A DNA stretch of 64,000 nucleotides from Gracilaria domingensis. Its lineage: Eukaryota > Rhodophyta > Florideophyceae > Gracilariales > Gracilariaceae. The translations under genes were made by a program, and so were the position numbers. The notes beneath the pieces are model-generated. The model was not told where the DNA came from. It worked only from the letters and a program-made list of their open reading frames with translations, and searched no databases. The stretch covers positions 132,601 through 196,600 of the forward strand of contig VCMS01000137.1 in assembly GCA_022539475.1 (NCBI GenBank), read 5' to 3'. Position 1 is the stretch's first letter. The number at the start of each line of letters is the position of its first letter. Shown piece after piece: positions 28,361 through 39,231 of the stretch.

Positions 28361-29006
28361 AAACTGTACAAAAGGTAATAAAGGTATATTTGGGGGTGGT
28401 ACCGTTCGTTTCTGCTTCTCGCTCTTTGCACGGCACAAGTATTCGAACGCACGGCCGACAGAGTTCGCCTTTGTTGGCCATTTTCGGAACGATAACGAAA
28501 TTTTTAATAAAATCGTGATCTGAGTACGGGCACTTGTAGACGAATTTGCGATGACATTCGTGGAGATCTAGTCAAAACTCCGGTTGCATACCAAGTTGCG
28601 CTAGTCTTGGAATCTGGTTCGGATTTGTGGGTGGTCGAGTAGGTTGCCTTTTTGAAACCCAATAGTACCGACCGTACTTGCACCAACGTCACTAGGGCCG
28701 TATTTGTGACTAGATTCTGGCCAAGGTCCAAAGAGTCATCAGGAAAAATTACCGGCCCCGGTTGCCCGTCGGCAACGTCTTCGTCCTGGCCACGTATGCC
28801 ATGGGAGACATCAGTCTTACGCCACATCGAAATACATTCGACACAAGACAAGTGCATCTGTGCGTTCGTATTACTCATGAGCATATTCTAGCAACAAGCA
28901 ACATGAAGTGAAATTTATGCTCTGTTTCAGCTAAAACAGGCGGAACACTTCGAGTTCTACGAAGCTATTCTGTAGCGCCTTCAAAGAGTGACCCGCGGGA
29001 GCATTT
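28361..29006. other. Spacer with a lone hAT-like terminus
   Basis: TAGGGCCGTATTTGTGACT at 28693-28711 has the same wording as the hAT MITE terminus at 14985 read inward, but no partner terminus was found within the next kilobase. No gene was recognised. Confidence 0.45.
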
Positions 29007-29711
29007 TCAAGCCTCAATCTCGACGTTAACATGTGACGAATCCATGAAAGCGCGAATCGATTCGGACCACGGCTTCCACGCCGTCGTGAACTCGTTAGCC
29101 GCGACGTATGCGTTCAGTGCCCCTGCAGCTCTTGTCCAAAAGTGTCCCCCTAATTGATTAAGTACTCTCTGTGCGGCAGCCTTGATACCTGCGAGGTCTC
29201 TTGCTGCTGCCACAAAGCCCACCAGAGTTTCTCTCACAACCGTTATAGCATCAATCCAAAAGTCAATAGTTCTCCTTGCGACGCTCTGATCTGCCGTTGG
29301 GAACGTACCAATCAACCTTTCTGCATGCCTCATGAGTTCGTCCAACCTTGCAATTGCTGTGTTCACGTGTGTCCTGGCAGTTTGACGCGTTGTGGATTCC
29401 AAGACGGCGCGAATAGCGGCAACGACCTGCCCCATCAAACGCAAAACAAACGAAAGCTGATTCCCCACCGGGTGATTGCTTATCTTAACGGCAGTGTTTA
29501 CCTCGTCCATGACCTTAGTACCCGCTGCAGACGTACTGTGGTCAGACCCCGTTGCAATGACAGACTCGCCGAAAACTTTTGCATTACCTTGCTCTAAAAC
29601 TCCAACATAGAGTGAAGCATCATTCGAGATCGGGCTGCAAACGCAAGCGCTATAAGATAAGGTGAAAACCAGCACTGCGAGTGAGGCGGCTCTGAATTGA
29701 TAATAGACCAT
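29007..29711 (-). CDS. Secreted small helical protein of unknown function
   Basis: The ATG at 29711 gives 234 residues and a signal peptide (MVYYQFRAASLAVLVFTLSYSACVCS). The frame extends upstream only to a GTG inside the leader. The mature part is predicted by eye to be mostly amphipathic helix, with Ala, Val and Arg heptads (VVAAIRAVLESTTRQTARTH, FVAAARDLAGIKAAAQRVL) and no cysteine, so a helical bundle is likely. I do not recognise the family. The leader is rich in CAA units (CAACAACTACAACAACAAC) just before the start, a composition associated with efficient translation. A TATA box lies about 130 bp upstream of the ATG. Confidence 0.6.
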   Translation of the reverse strand: MVYYQFRAASLAVLVFTLSYSACVCSPISNDASLYVGVLEQGNAKVFGESVIATGSDHSTSAAGTKVMDEVNTAVKISNHPVGNQLSFVLRLMGQVVAAIRAVLESTTRQTARTHVNTAIARLDELMRHAERLIGTFPTADQSVARRTIDFWIDAITVVRETLVGFVAAARDLAGIKAAAQRVLNQLGGHFWTRAAGALNAYVAANEFTTAWKPWSESIRAFMDSSHVNVEIEA

Positions 29712-29835
29712 GTTGTGCCACGGAGGAGTGTTTTGCAGTTGTTGTTGTAGTTGTTGTGGTGATTGGGATTCAAGAGTGTTTGGAGATCGTTTGGTTGTTG
29801 CAGGACGATAAGAACCGAGGTTTAGAGCGGTCACC

Positions 29836-29843
29836 CTTTTATC
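29836..29843 (-). promoter_or_regulatory. TATA-like box of the secreted helical protein gene
   Basis: GATAAAAG on the minus strand, about 130 bp upstream of the ATG, similar in spacing to the Gly-rich genes. Confidence 0.5.
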
Positions 29844-29849
29844 TCAGCA

Positions 29850-32800
29850 ACTAGTTCTTTCACGCAGGTCCTTCTGTAGAAAGAACGAACAAGCAAATTT
29901 ATTTATTTGAGAAACAGAGGAGACCGTGCTCTGGATGAAACATCGCTGGCTAAGCCTCCATTCCAGTTCCAAATGGGACGTTGATCAAAATGCTTCAAAA
30001 TCTCTTTGGACATAGTGATCTGCTTGCAACTTTTCTGAGCCCAATGAGCTCTTTATCGCTGCTCTTGTAGCCCGAGGAAGGGTTCATGGCAGGACACGTT
30101 GGCCAATGTGTTCCGCATCATGTCAAGTTCACATGACCTAGTTGTTGGTGAGGATGAGCTGTCATGAAGTTATATGGAAGAGATATTGCTTCCCTTCATG
30201 TAATTTCATTCCGGGAAAGAAGCAGCCTCGCTCCAGGACCAATTGAACTCAATTTTGAGGAGAAAAATTGGTTAAATGGTCTTGAACTCATGATAAGCTA
30301 AGACGAGGACCATTTGACAAGAAGAGAATTTTAGAATAGAGCCCTTGCAATAATGCGAGTTAGTAAAGGACTGTCCTCTCCTGTCGATGTGCGTATTTTC
30401 TTTCGTGCAGAGATCTTCCATCAACCCAATGTATAGCATTCTTGACAATGTAAGCTCTATGATCTATTTCAGTACCACTCTCATTTATTGCAGAATTTTC
30501 GTCGCTTATTTTCCAACGAAAATGAGCAGCAAACCAATCAGAGCTTTGAGAACGACTTTTCTCCACGCAAAAGCAAGGCATTGATCCAATGTAAAGGGTT
30601 TGTCCAAGGTTTTGTCACAAAAGATTAGTAAAGCTCTTTCTCTCTAGGTACCAAAGCAATCTTACTAGCAAAGCTCCTTCTCTCTAGGTACTGAAGCAAT
30701 CTTAATCTAATTTAGAGCTAGTCTCGAAAAAAATATTGTTTTAATTACCAATTTCTTACTAGGAGTCTACTCAAAAAATCCATAGACAACACCAAATTGT
30801 TGGCAGTGTTCATCGAAAGTATGATCACCAGTACTTTGTCTGTCAATAAAAACTTCTAAATTTACTAAACGTTTCAAGTTTTACTTGAAAAATATCTTAG
30901 TTTTCGCTATAAAAGCAATGCCAATTTTTATCGATTTTATGTGGAAAGGCAAAAGAATCTTATGGCAGCTTTCGAAAGAAGTAGCCTTAACCGCAGAATT
31001 TGAAAGAATGCTTTAATAGAATACAGCAATCCTTATTTTTGGAACATGTTAAAGTGAGCTAGCTCAAACTTTTGTTTTTTTAATATTGACTCAATCCCCA
31101 ACTGGGTTTTCTAAGGAGCTTTGCGGGTTTTCTTCCTTGACAAGCTCGCTTCTCAGGGCAAAATGTTTAAGAGAGTTGACTAAAATTCAGATATGTACAT
31201 ATTTGAGCGAACGCGTAAGGCTTTTGCATCATAAATTCAAAAGAGAACTATTTAGCTTTTCACCTTTCTGCCTTTATATATAATATTAACTTGAATTCTT
31301 TAAAGACAAAACTTTGGTCGTTTTGCAAATGTTTCGAAATAGATCATTTTTTTCTTTTGGAAAACTCGCCTTGCTACATTTCGACATTGGTTTGCTTTCA
31401 ATCAAAAATACTTTTAAGTTTTAGAACATTTTCAGCATTTATGGGAACAATCTTTCAAAGATTGGTTTCCCGCTCTATGTACAGAGGACAGGTTAAATAG
31501 TTTAGAAAGATTACCAGAGAATTTAAAAGTATTGTTGACGTAGATCATTACCCGAGTTGTTTTCTTGACATGCAAGCAGCCATCTGCCACACAAGAGTCC
31601 AATTTCAATCCTTCCATAAAATTGCTTTATGACGTTGTTCCAGGTCTTTCTTCATTTACGTGGGGCTTATCTCAGTCCCACAATTGCGCGAAAAATTGGG
31701 CAATGTGATACATCGCTTAAATACAGTTTTAAAAGAATAAATTGTCCTCTATATAATCCAGAACATTTTGTTTCTACGTTGACAAATTTTCATAAAAAGA
31801 GTATACCGGTGAAAAAATTGACATACTAGGAAATTTTGCTAGTATGTCATCGCGGCATATCGTTCTTGGTAGGCGATAAACTTTTCTCGAAAAAACACAA
31901 AGAACTCTAAATGGTTACTGTATAAAACTGAATTAGAGAATACATTTTTTAACACAAAAGTTCAAAACAGATCAAAATCACCCTACAAAAAAAATTATAG
32001 AAAACAAAACCTTGGGAAAAAGAACAAATTACCAGAGTGGTGATAAACTGTCAAAAAAGAAGTAACGCTTGCCAGAAAGAAAATTCTACCCCAAAAGAAA
32101 AAAGGTACCAACTACACCTTCGTGACGCAAACTCGGGAGGGCAAAAAGCCAGTAAACTGTTAGAATCTTCGCTTTTGTGAGACATGGTAGACCAGTTACA
32201 GAGTTTTCTGTACCATTGTTGGTCTAGAAAAACGGCAAAGTGACTCTTTAATGTACCTACTAAAATCTTGGTTCAGTTGTATAAAAAGCGGCAAAATATA
32301 ACAGAAATGCGGTGATTTCTGTAACAACAAGACAGAGCGAATGGCAACATGGTCTCGATAACAAACACAACAGGCAAATAACAACAACAACAACGACGAT
32401 CGAACACCTGAATGTCACAGATTGAGTCTTGTTAGAACTTTTCTCAAATCAGGGTGACATCCTCCAAGACAGATATACTCTATTTTCAAAGACCAAAAAA
32501 CTGTATAGAGAATTGAATAACTTTTTATTCTACTCTTGTGTTTACGCAGTATGACTCAGACGTGCTAAAATCAACGACATATGGGGTTTTAGGGTACTAA
32601 AAGGGTTTTTCCAGCGTTACTAGACCCGGTTATACTTTTGGGAGTGATAACCTACGTAGTAAGTTTGTGGGCTAGAACCTCATTTGCGCTGAGTCTACTT
32701 AGAAGAGCTCTATTCTACACAAAGGTCACTTCGGAAGTGCTTCGGTTGAGTTTACAAAGTTTTTCGCATCTGCGAGATTATAGTTATCTAATCAGATGTA

Positions 32801-33050
32801 CAAACTACTCATGTACATCTGAGACACACCCGTAGGAGTCTATTTACCTGGCTACCGCAGTTTCAAGCGCCTTAAGTGACCCACTATCCTGCCGTACTAA
32901 GAACATATATTTGTGTCATACACTCCTTCACCTAGCGGTAACAGCCAGCAATAGCACCGCTATTTCCAGGTAATTTCGGAGAAAGCCACCCAAAAGCAAC
33001 CACCGTAATTGGTTCCAACTCATAAGTTGAGAGTGCATCTTTCTATATTA
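29850..33050. other. AT-rich region without a confident gene
   Basis: Over 3 kb, the composition is strongly A/T-rich and open frames stay below about 70 codons. A 38-40-bp unit is duplicated imperfectly at 30627-30704 (core gctctttctctctaggtac). Around 31430-31760 one plus-strand frame stays open for over 100 codons apart from one TAG and contains protein-like wording (FKDWFPALCTEDRLNSLERL; LLYDVVPGLSSFTWGL), which hints at a decayed gene. Nothing could be identified. Confidence 0.45.
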
Positions 33051-33314
33051 ATCCCAGGATATATGTAAAGACGTTTCTGGGGGTGTGTTCCGGGACTCCC
33101 TAGGACACCCCCCCCCTCCCCGATTTTTCCCTGATCTCGGCGGAGAGATAAGGAAAGTGCGGTGTGGGAGCTGCACTTTCCTCTCCCCGCCTCTTGCAAC
33201 TCTCAAGGCGCGCGCCGCCGCGCACGGCGGCGCGCCAGAGAGAACGATGTCCTTCGCCGTGCCGTCGCGCCGCCGAGGCGCGACGGCCGCGCCAATTGCG
33301 GGCGGCGTGGCCAC

Positions 33315-33512
33315 AAGAAGAAGCGTCGCCGCCGCGGCCGCCGCATCAAGAAGCGTCGCCGCCGCCGCGCCGCCGCACCGAGAAGAAACGTCGCCGCCGC
33401 CGCGCCGCCGCAAGAACAGGGGCCGCCGCCGCCGCACCGCTGCACAAGAAGAGGGGCCGCCGCCGCCGCGCCGCTGCGCAAGAAGAAGCGTCTTCGCCGC
33501 CGTGCCGCCGCA
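33315..33512. repeat. GC-rich minisatellite, about six units of 32-34 bp
   Basis: Units begin AAGAAG(A/C)(A/G)... and continue with runs of CCG, each ending near GCCGCCGCA. Their lengths are about 33, 33, 32, 34, 34 and 32 bp, so the repeat does not preserve one reading frame. All frames are open here because of composition, and Arg/Lys- or Ala/Pro-rich proteins could be read, but I do not trust any of them as a gene. Confidence 0.65.
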
Positions 33513-33749
33513 GAAGATTCGAGGCCCGTGTCGCGCCGCGCCGGCGCGACGTCGCACGGACGAATTGGACCACCGCGCCGCCTCGGCGCAACGAAGCAGC
33601 GCTTCAAGGCCGTTATGCGATCACGCAGAAGCAGAACGTTTACTCAGACGCCATGAACGCAGATACTATTGACGATGAGGGCTCTACACATCCCGAGAAA
33701 ACAGCTGTTAGGCTGCACGCATAGCAAAGAAGGACGAGCATCGTGAACT

Positions 33750-34154
33750 CTACAGGGAGAGGAGGGCACGGATAGCATCGTGCACAAGGCGGAGGGCGCG
33801 AGCACGAGAGGGCGAGCGTTGCACCATCATGGCCAACGCTAGGCCCACGCCGATGCCACGTACGAAATGCACCCGAAGCTCGTTCAAGTTCTCCCTAAGT
33901 TCCTCTAACGAAGTACCGCATTTGAAAAGAAAGTCGTACAGTGCATCCTCACAAGCCATGAGCTGAACTTGCTCTCGTTCCTCCTGGGCCTCTTCATCAT
34001 CGTCCATCCCCTCTTCTTCCTCCTGGCGGATATCATCAACCGTCACTTCTTTCGCTTCGCTCTCGATGAGGATGGTGGACTTCGCCGTGGGAACGTCGGA
34101 GTGGTCGGTATCGTCGTCGGTCATGGCAGCCATAACTTCGTTCGGAGTCGACAT
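33750..34154 (-). CDS. Small acidic protein of unknown function
   Basis: The ATG at 34154 gives 134 residues; the first half is very acidic (MTDDDTDHSD; EEEEGMDDDEEAQEEREQ), the second half helical (CEDALYDFLFKCGTSLEELR, then a hydrophobic GIGVGLALAMMVQ stretch). No signal peptide and no family recognised. A strong TATA box lies about 80 bp upstream, so a transcribed gene is likely. Confidence 0.55.
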   Translation of the reverse strand: MSTPNEVMAAMTDDDTDHSDVPTAKSTILIESEAKEVTVDDIRQEEEEGMDDDEEAQEEREQVQLMACEDALYDFLFKCGTSLEELRENLNELRVHFVRGIGVGLALAMMVQRSPSRARALRLVHDAIRALLSL

Positions 34155-34228
34155 GGTCTCAAGGAGGGGTAGCCGAAAGGCAGCGGCAAGCCAGAGGTAG
34201 CATGACAGACCTGGAAGGCACCTAAGGG

Positions 34229-34240
34229 TATATATAATAT
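34229..34240 (-). promoter_or_regulatory. TATA box of the small acidic protein gene
   Basis: ATTATATATA-type run on the minus strand, 75-86 bp upstream of the ATG at 34154. Confidence 0.6.
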
Positions 34241-35232
34241 GAAACATAACCGCATGAAAACTGGTCACGCACTGCCAACCCCGATGATGACATGATGGCA
34301 CGACGTGGAAAGTGGACATTACCCAAAGAACTAATTGAAAACCTAAATAGCGGGAAGAAACATAGCCAACCACCGACCTACATAACGAAGAACCGTATGT
34401 CGACATCACTACCTACTATGGATATGGTGAGCAGACTAGGGTATTTGGTGGAAGCCGATGTTCAGCATGCAACTTAAGATACACAAAGCATTGAGATTGT
34501 AGATATAAACCCCCGAACCCGAGCGCTCGAAAAGCAACTCGGTTCGGGCAGACCACTTCCCCCCTCGACGACCCCCCCATCCTTGCCTCTCTCGCCTTTC
34601 TCCCTCCCTTTCAGTCGTCACCAACCTTCTTTCCTTTGGCAATCCCACCTTTCCTCAGCGCAGTCTGCGCCTCCCTGCCACCAACCTTTCCCCCTACATT
34701 TCCTTATTCCCGGCGGCCCGGTCTCCCGCCCTTCCCTACACAGTCGCCTTGTGCTGCCCTCCATTGGGCTCGTCCGCACATTGCGATCATATCTACATCC
34801 CCGTTCTCTCGGACGGACGTGGGCAGTGTTACGCATTGCACTGGTTCCATTCCTGTCGCCACCTCGCCTGGTTGTTAGGTTTATGGTGATATCGACGACA
34901 TGATCGAACGCCTTAGCCCTGCCCATTCTACTGTTCCGCCGACAGCCTTGGTGTGTTGGTCTGTTGGCGCTGCATTCTGTCGTTGTGTTGGCATTCGGCA
35001 TCGAACGCCGAACCACACTCTCCTTTAATTACTCTCCCCGCTTCCTGTTAGCGGAGAGTTTCTGCTATCTTGGGGTTATCTTGTCGGCTCCTGCAGGCAT
35101 CTGAGCTACGTTAACTTGTCGCCCCTTTTGGGCTGGTACTCTCGAGCATTTATTGTGTCGCTCTCCTTGGGTTTGTCACCACCCGCGCTGTTTCCTGCAA
35201 AAATGGCGTCTACAATATATGAGTAGCATGCC
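34241..35232. other. Non-coding, pyrimidine-rich sequence
   Basis: From 34540 to 34740 the plus strand is mostly C and T. An inverted repeat (ACTCTCCCCGC...GCGGAGAGT) occurs near 35026-35057. No gene is supported; open frames on either strand are low-complexity. It directly precedes the end of the second dispersed-element copy. Confidence 0.35.
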
Positions 35233-36440
35233 TCTGTTTTCTGCAAAGTAGAATATTATCTGTTGGCTTTTAAAACTAAGCTAGTTTTTGGGCTATTTAG
35301 CGTGCGCGAGGGGCTGGCAGCGGCACTCAAAAAATTAAGAAATTTTGGCCTATTAAATTCCATCTCGCGCAGTTTAATGCTTCGCTCTCCTAGTTCTAGT
35401 ACAGGTTCTAGTTCGCCGCACCGCCCCATCTACTCTCTTCTGCGACCCTCTCGCAAATCTGCGCTCGTGCTGGTTTGCGTTTCCATTTTCTCTCATGTTG
35501 CAATGCAAATCGCAACTCATCTCACCTTAATCATCCCACCATTCCTTTCCATTCCTCATCACCCGCACTCTTTACCCATTTCTCGCCCATCACGGGTTTG
35601 GAGTTTCCGTCTCCGTTCCTTAAACGTCATTTTTTAGAAGTCAGGCGGACAACACTCTTCATTCTCGTACACCTGCCTTGCCCCAATACGGTTTCCCATG
35701 CCCCCATCCTTCTCTCTTTCTGTCCTGTCAGAATTCGTCCATTAGTCGGCGCTGCCTCCGCCGCACTCCTGAACCCAGTCAACTCTGGAGCCTCGACTCC
35801 CTTCTGCGGCACTTCCTCTACCACCTCCTTACCCCTCTTCTTCAGAAGGCTCTTCCTATCTCCAACCCTACCACCCTTTGTCTTCGGTGTCCCAGGGGAC
35901 GCCTTCTGTACCGCCACCGTTCCCGCACTTCCCATCTCCGTCTTTTCCTCCACACCTCCTTCCATCTTCTTCTCTTCCACCAATCCTTCCTTCTTTCCCA
36001 GCCCCTTCACCCCCTTCTCCAGCACGTCTAACCTCTTGTTCAGAACTGTATTTTCCTCCAGCAACTCTCGAATCTCCCTTCCCGCACACTCCACTATCCC
36101 ATACACATGATTTCTTATCTCCACTTCTAATACCGAAAACGAATTCCGCAGGCTCGATATCGCCTCAGCCGAAACACCAGTACCACCAAGCACCACACTG
36201 CCCATTTCCGTCACAATCTCTACAATGCAATCGTCTAGTCTCTCCTTCAACACAAATCCCAACATCCCCACCTTGGCCACAAACCGCATCTCCCTGTCAC
36301 CCTCTCCGCCCCACTCCCATCTCGTTTCCAATCTCTGGCCCCCCTCCTCTCCATTTCAACCCGCTCTACCTCCGTTTCTATCCGTTTCTCCACCCCATCA
36401 CTATCTCCTTTCCTCGCCCTCTTCCTTCTTCTGCCCCTAT
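35233..36440 (-). repeat. Dispersed element, copy 2 (5'-truncated, inverted relative to copy 1)
   Basis: Starts with TCTGTTTTCTGCAAAGT, the same terminus as at 7366, and continues through the A/T-rich tail and the coiled-coil gene. The match to copy 1 stops near 36440, inside the protein's N-terminal part. Confidence 0.7.
35627..36331 (-). CDS. Coiled-coil protein of the dispersed element (copy 2, N-truncated)
   Basis: The 234-codon frame repeats the copy-1 wording (EAISSLRNSFSVLEVEIRNH, HVYGIVECAGREI, NKRLDVLEKGVK, PGTPKTKGG, TGFRSAAEAA) with many substitutions and two small in-frame length changes. It continues past the position of the copy-1 stop, ending in VVRLTSKK. Much divergence with the frame kept suggests the protein was under selection while the family spread. 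The upstream frame is open to 36440, but the shared N-terminus is missing, so this copy may be non-functional. Confidence 0.5.
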   Translation of the reverse strand: METRWEWGGEGDREMRFVAKVGMLGFVLKERLDDCIVEIVTEMGSVVLGGTGVSAEAISSLRNSFSVLEVEIRNHVYGIVECAGREIRELLEENTVLNKRLDVLEKGVKGLGKKEGLVEEKKMEGGVEEKTEMGSAGTVAVQKASPGTPKTKGGRVGDRKSLLKKRGKEVVEEVPQKGVEAPELTGFRSAAEAAPTNGRILTGQKERRMGAWETVLGQGRCTRMKSVVRLTSKK

Positions 36441-39231
36441 AAGCATGGGTTGTGATCCAGATGTTGTCTCGTGGGTGCCAAAATATGTTCAAAAAAATAT
36501 ATATGTGGCCGAAAAACAGGCGCCATATCGCCAGGTGGTCAGAACCAATTTTCTCCAAATCAATTAATGGTACAATATATGTTCGTGATGAGGCAAATAT
36601 CATGAGCAGACCGATAAGATCGCCTCGTGCCCACTCTTGGTAGATACGAGGGCCCCAGGGGTTGATCCACAATGTCGGCAAAGACCGATCCCAAGCTTGG
36701 CGTTACCGGCGTTCTATGCGCGCCCATATATTGCTCCACTCTTGCGCAAATCGCCGGCTATATGGGCTGCAATGTGATAGCGTAACTCATCTGCTAAATC
36801 TATGTTACGTCTGGTACCATCATCGCCGATCAATGTCAGCTTCTCTTCAGTCCGCCATGTGCCAACTATTTTTGCCACTCGCCTAATTCGCAACGCCCGT
36901 CCCGTACCTGCGGCCTTTTCTGGCAGAACTACCGCCCTAGCCATGGGCTCGACGGATGTTGCCATCGACAATGAAGCTGGATACTGTGGCTCTCACATTT
37001 GCTGACTTTGAATAATGATCATTGTTAAATGCTTTAACTGCGTAATAGAGATTTGGTAGTTGTGGTGTGCTCTATGTGACACATCCACAGTTCTCTCGGC
37101 GTTCAGCACCGAAATTATCCCAATCTGTAGAACTGGGAGACGTTTTGCAACAAGAGGGGCGGTCTGCAATTCATAGATTCGTCACGTTTTCCTTCATTCA
37201 TGATATCCTTAAGGCGAACGGTAAGACGGTTTCATAATCCCAGGATGCTCCGTGGCTTTGCGCACGCATATTGTGTGCTGCTCTAGAGACGTGTCTGCGC
37301 TGGTTGCATTCGGACCGTGAATCCATCGGGAATCAGAGCCTTCAGCACGGAGTCCTCAACTGTCCACGACAGGCTAGTCTCGTACATGAAACGGTCTTTG
37401 TGGACTTCAAGGGGATCACATGTATCATCTTGTACAAAAGGAAGAGTTGATTAACAGTGAACATTCTCTAGACGGCTCCAATGGCCCGTAGTTCAATCAT
37501 TGCGCGATCGTGCAGCGAACACTGCATCCTGGAGAGCCCCTTGCTTGACGCAATTACGGAGCTCATGGAAATCGATGATGCTGCCGGAAGTGTGGAACAG
37601 AAAGGCTGCACCTGGATACTGTCATTTCTGTTCTAGAAACAGTGGACAACGTCGATGGGTGTAGCCTCAATAGATACCAGTGCGTGTCTGCTTTCCTCAG
37701 TGTACCGTCCTACCATGGAAAGCTTTGCAATATGGAAGGCCTCACTTTCATGAAGAAGCGCAAGCAATCGAACGCTTTCTACACGTTGCCGTGGTCTCCC
37801 AGTGTACGGGTCATCAACAAGTACAGTGTAACCCACTTTTAAAGTCGGGGAACACCTTTCCTCTTTTACTGTCCGTTCCGAGCGTTCCCACGACACCTAT
37901 GCGGGCCACTGTTTCTCTACCGTATCAGTATGGAATATTCGCCTGGGATGAAATATGGAAAGCAGTCCGTGAGATCCGCTTCTTTCATCTCAATCGCCCA
38001 CTACACGTATGCCGAAGTACGACTCGTCGAGGAACCGTACGAGCGGAACATGCTACAAGAACGCGACACACTCAAAAACGACATCCCTAAAGAGGGCCGT
38101 AAGTTCGGACACGCTTCCGTTGTTCTCTGTCCAACTTAGAGGGGAAACGACTTCTTCGCGAGCAATATCCTTGTAAGTTTAATAAACACTGTCTCTGACA
38201 GAAGTTAGGGATAGCGAAGCTGAAGGAACCTTCCGAGTACCGAGTCATGGGGCACTGGAATCTCACAGAAAGTGCATCCCTTCGGAGACAGAGGAATGGA
38301 CCACACAAAGAAGAATCTGTTCCACAATGGGTATTGGCTGAAGGTAAGATAGTTAAGATACTTTGGTTATAATATTATTATATCCCATATTACGCGAATG
38401 CATCGTGAGACCTATAGAGATTACCTACGGCTTTAGAGCCGTGGATTTTGCATCAATCTCTGCGCGGAAGACCTTGGCAATGTTACTTCAAACTCTACAC
38501 CCTGAATTTTCATTCTGAAGAGCAATCAGTGCCGACAATGGTTTAGAAGTTAAGCTTTACTGACTTGATACTCCGAGCAGAAGGAGAATGTGAGAAAACC
38601 GTTTTAGTGTCCCTCTCTGCCGACAATATTCACATGTTGAATGCATAGATATGTGGGAGGAGAAAGCCAGCAGCCGTTCATAACGAAACGCTCCACGGTG
38701 GAAAACACGTCAAGAACCTGGTAGTCTTTCTGTTGCTGCAACCCACTGAGTGTAGCATGGTTATTGATTTGTGGTAGATGGTCGCAGCATGAAGCGGTCA
38801 TAGGTTGTCGGATCATCAATAAGCAAATATTTGTAAGGAACTGAATTACGTGTTTCACAAAAGGGAGAGCTGACTTCGTTGCTGCTGTGGTTTCATAGAT
38901 ACAATGTTCTTGAAAGGTTGATGTTCATCGACTGAATAGAACAAATGGGCTTGTTGTTGAAGCTGGGTACCCAGAGTAGTTCTTTCGAAGTTTCTATTTC
39001 GTGTGTCAAACAAGTGATGGGGAACACAGGTACTCAAATCAACGAACCTGATCTCATCAAGCAAAGCGTTGTTTCCCGCGGTCCGTGTGAATCTGAGATA
39101 GATCAGTTGACATAATCTGCATATTGCTTTAGAGTTGTTGGTTTTATGCAAAGACGAGCTCAAACCATCATATTCTCTTGTAGCTTCATTTTGAGAAGGG
39201 AAGAAAGTCTGTGCTGAGCCCGTTAGAGATT
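36441..39231. other. Unassigned region with short open frames
   Basis: No gene could be identified. The better candidates are minus-strand frames at 36714-36971 (wording such as KLTLIGDDGTRRNIDLADEL), 37633-37896 (VGYTVLVDDPYTGRPRQRV) and 38855-39163 (a 102-codon frame, open upstream past the GUF1 stop codon). They read like protein but match nothing I know and have no recognisable splice partners. They may be remnants of transposon or host genes. Confidence 0.3.

Noticed and set aside
33048-33724. Arg/Lys- or Ala/Pro-rich proteins, protamine- or histone-H1-like, in all frames
   Set aside because: The tandem unit is not a multiple of three, all six frames are open and none has independent support.
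34618-35016. 132-codon minus-strand frame
   Set aside because: Low-complexity, Arg/Gly/Thr-rich antisense of a pyrimidine-rich tract with no domain.
37633-37896. Possible BAH-like domain (VGYTVLVDDPYTGRPRQRV)
   Set aside because: Only a vague resemblance in one strand pattern; the frame is short, has no flanking exons and could be chance.
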